A stretch of DNA of 14,709 nucleotides. Source: CAYGDT01 sp964348745. GTDB taxonomy: Bacteria > Patescibacteriota > Gracilibacteria > Peribacterales > Peribacteraceae. The position numbers and the translations under genes are program-made. The notes under the pieces were generated by a model. It had not been told where the DNA came from and did no database searches. It worked only from the letters and a program-made list of their open reading frames with translations. The stretch is from contig CAYGDT010000036.1 of NCBI GenBank assembly GCA_964348745.1, positions 1 through 14,709 on the forward strand. The letters are read 5' to 3'. Shown piece by piece: positions 13,726 to 14,709 of the stretch. Each line of letters starts with the position of its first letter. Positions within the stretch are counted from its first letter, which is position 1.

Positions 13726-13742
13726 ACAAAGAAGCCAAATCT

Positions 13743-14336
13743 CTATGTATCACTTATATCAGGTCTCTCTGTTCGTATTTCAGGTATAAATAGACTCTTT
13801 ATACTGGTAGCCAAAGGTGGAGCATCATCAAAATATCCTCGATTAAAAGGAGCACTATGCTCTCTGCGAATGTGCGTAGCACCTCGGAGATCATCATCTA
13901 ATTTGCCCAAACGCAGAGCGATTGCTTCACGAACTTTTGTGTGCACTTCAACACCCTCTGCATTTTGTGCTGTGTCACTATCCCAAATAAGCTTTGTAAG
14001 ATCTGATAGACCTGAATCATCCATCCGTCTTACTTTTGTGTATTGTCCAAGAAGCACGCGCATTCTTCCTCTTGCATCAAATCCGCATTCCAAAACAAGG
14101 ATCCCGTTGAGACTTAGCGACCCTTCAATTCTTCTTCCTATTTGTGCAAAGAGTTCGCGCTCATGTCCTTGAGCTCTGCGGCCAAGATCAATCCAATACT
14201 GAGAAATTCCTGAAATAAACAAAGAGTCTTTTTTTGCCAACTCCAGACGTTTCCCAATTGCATGATGCAGATCAGGTTCCAAATTCCTCCCAAAATCAGA
14301 TGCAGGATCAACAAGGTGATGCTTAATATCAAGCAT
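13743..14336 (-). CDS. Hypothetical protein between zwf and pgl
   Basis: 197 residues, no signal peptide or membrane helix, rich in charged residues, with predicted helix in 17-65 and a more beta-like centre (SLNGILVLECGFDARGRMRVLLGQYTKV, about 74-101). A second helical part, HTKVREAIALRLGKLDDDLRG (132-152), is followed by a disordered-looking Pro-rich tail. I recognise no family. It splits the zwf-pgl pair on the same strand and has its own promoter (14373-14346) placed for a leaderless mRNA, so it may be an insertion into an older operon. It is much more AT-rich than both neighbours. Confidence 0.65.
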   Translation of the reverse strand: MLDIKHHLVDPASDFGRNLEPDLHHAIGKRLELAKKDSLFISGISQYWIDLGRRAQGHERELFAQIGRRIEGSLSLNGILVLECGFDARGRMRVLLGQYTKVRRMDDSGLSDLTKLIWDSDTAQNAEGVEVHTKVREAIALRLGKLDDDLRGATHIRREHSAPFNRGYFDDAPPLATSIKSLFIPEIRTERPDISDT

Positions 14337-14345
14337 AAGAATGAT

Positions 14346-14373
14346 ACTATAACAATAATTGATTAATAGTCAA
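14346..14373 (-). promoter_or_regulatory. Promoter of the 13743-14336 gene (TTGACT-N16-TATAGT)
   Basis: TTGACT (14373-14368) and TATAGT (14351-14346, five of six) are 16 bases apart on the minus strand; TAGTAT (14349-14344) with an 18-base spacer is an alternative -10. The start codon follows 9 (or 7) bases after the -10, again predicting a leader of nearly zero length. Confidence 0.6.
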
Positions 14374-14378
14374 TCAAT
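14358..14378. repeat. Inverted repeat overlapping the -35 region
   Basis: Perfect 7-base arms ATTGATT (14358-14364) and AATCAAT (14372-14378) enclose 7 bases. It covers the -35 of the unknown gene and lies just past the zwf stop, so it may be an operator or a weak transcript end; no T-run makes it a standard terminator. Confidence 0.45.
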
Positions 14379-14379
14379 C

Positions 14380-14709
14380 CTAGAACCACTCCTTCCCCTC
14401 CTTTTCCAGCCACGCATCCGCAGCATCGGGTCCTTTCGAGCCCGCTGCGTAGCCATGGAGCAGCGTTTCGCTGCGGTCCAAGTGGCTCTGTACGGGATCG
14501 ACGAGTCGCCATGCGGTTCGTACTTCGTCGAAGGTTAAAAACCACTGTTTTTTCCCATGGATCGCTTCCAAGATCAGCAAGCTGTGTTCAGGCAGGCAGT
14601 CCCCGACGCACACGAGCGGATCTTCCAAAACAAGAGGGCGGTACGACGGTTCTATACCGCCGACTTTGGTCTGCATGGAGACGCGCATGCCGGCTTCTCC
14701 CTGCAAGAT
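14380..14709 (-). CDS. zwf: Glucose-6-phosphate 1-dehydrogenase, C-terminal part (runs off right edge)
   Basis: The minus-strand frame is open from the window edge to a TAG at 14382-14380, giving 110 residues that match the C-terminus of Zwf. Recognisable are the GEAGMRVSMQTKVGG strand, equivalent to the family's EG-I-x-L-x-F-x-A-K-x-P-G, then a stretch aligned with the E-x-L-L-L-D-A-L-x-G-D helix (HSLLILEAIHGKKQWF), FDEVRTAWRLVDPV, and the final YAAGSKGPDAADAWLEKEGKEWF-type ending, described here only in part. Zwf oxidises glucose-6-phosphate with NADP+ in the first pentose-phosphate step, and the lactone formed is the substrate of Pgl encoded downstream. The catalytic and cofactor residues are outside the window. 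Confidence 0.93.
   Translation of the reverse strand: MLQGEAGMRVSMQTKVGGIEPSYRPLVLEDPLVCVGDCLPEHSLLILEAIHGKKQWFLTFDEVRTAWRLVDPVQSHLDRSETLLHGYAAGSKGPDAADAWLEKEGKEWF

Noticed and set aside
13710..13738. Possible pgl promoter TTGGCT-N17-TACGCT
   Set aside because: The -10 lies inside the palindromic repeat 13704-13725 and its spacing to the ATG (17 bases) does not match the pattern of the other genes; likely accidental.
1..14709. TGA reassigned to an amino acid (as in Gracilibacteria)
   Set aside because: TGA ends several clear genes at the expected C-terminus and does not occur inside them.

Overview
The window looks like a chromosomal segment of a small-genome bacterium, most likely a Candidate Phyla Radiation (Patescibacteria) member; the Peregrinibacteria/Peribacteria group is my best guess. 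This rests on inference: an SLH-domain surface protein with a Ser-rich linker and paired cysteines, a reduced MBL-like protein of a type common in CPR genomes, few Shine-Dalgarno sites, many ORFs I cannot place, and core genes with compact domains. TGA acts as a stop (murA, both GT4 junctions, the SLH gene), so the code is the standard bacterial one. No lineage was confirmed by search.

Layout. 1-2381 (minus): a glycan-assembly operon with two GT4 glycosyltransferases joined by an ATGA overlap and a GT2 enzyme running off the left edge. 2382-2522: a divergent intergenic region with a self-complementary heptanucleotide array and the murA promoter. 2523-5911 (plus): murA, a reduced MBL-fold protein, a small secreted protein, a lipoprotein and a GNAT acetyltransferase. 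5939-7315: an unknown protein and a ProX-type prolyl-tRNA editing deacylase (minus), and an unknown two-helix membrane protein (plus). 7316-7777: a gene-poor stretch with tRNA-Arg(CCU) and GC-rich palindromic repeats, two of which carry exact fragments of that tRNA. 7778-9427 (plus): an exported SLH-domain protein. 9450-11400: yraN and comM, divergent. 11397-11996 (minus): an unknown protein. 12155-12997 (plus): pyrF. 13000-14709 (minus): the oxidative pentose-phosphate genes pgl and zwf (C-terminal part), separated by an unknown gene with its own promoter.

How the parts fit. The recognisable genes cover envelope building (glycosyltransferases, MurA, SLH protein, lipoprotein), DNA uptake or recombination (ComM, with YraN), pyrimidine synthesis (PyrF), NADPH supply (Zwf, Pgl) and translation quality control (ProX, tRNA-Arg). 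I see no CRISPR array, transposase, integrase or recognisable defence operon. The signals most worth following are: (1) a repeated promoter layout with the -10 box only 6-9 bases from the start codon, implying leaderless mRNAs for many genes and settling several start choices; (2) period-7 arrays at gene borders; (3) palindromic repeats joined to tRNA-Arg fragments; and (4) unknown AT-rich single genes with their own promoters and inverted repeats placed between housekeeping genes.
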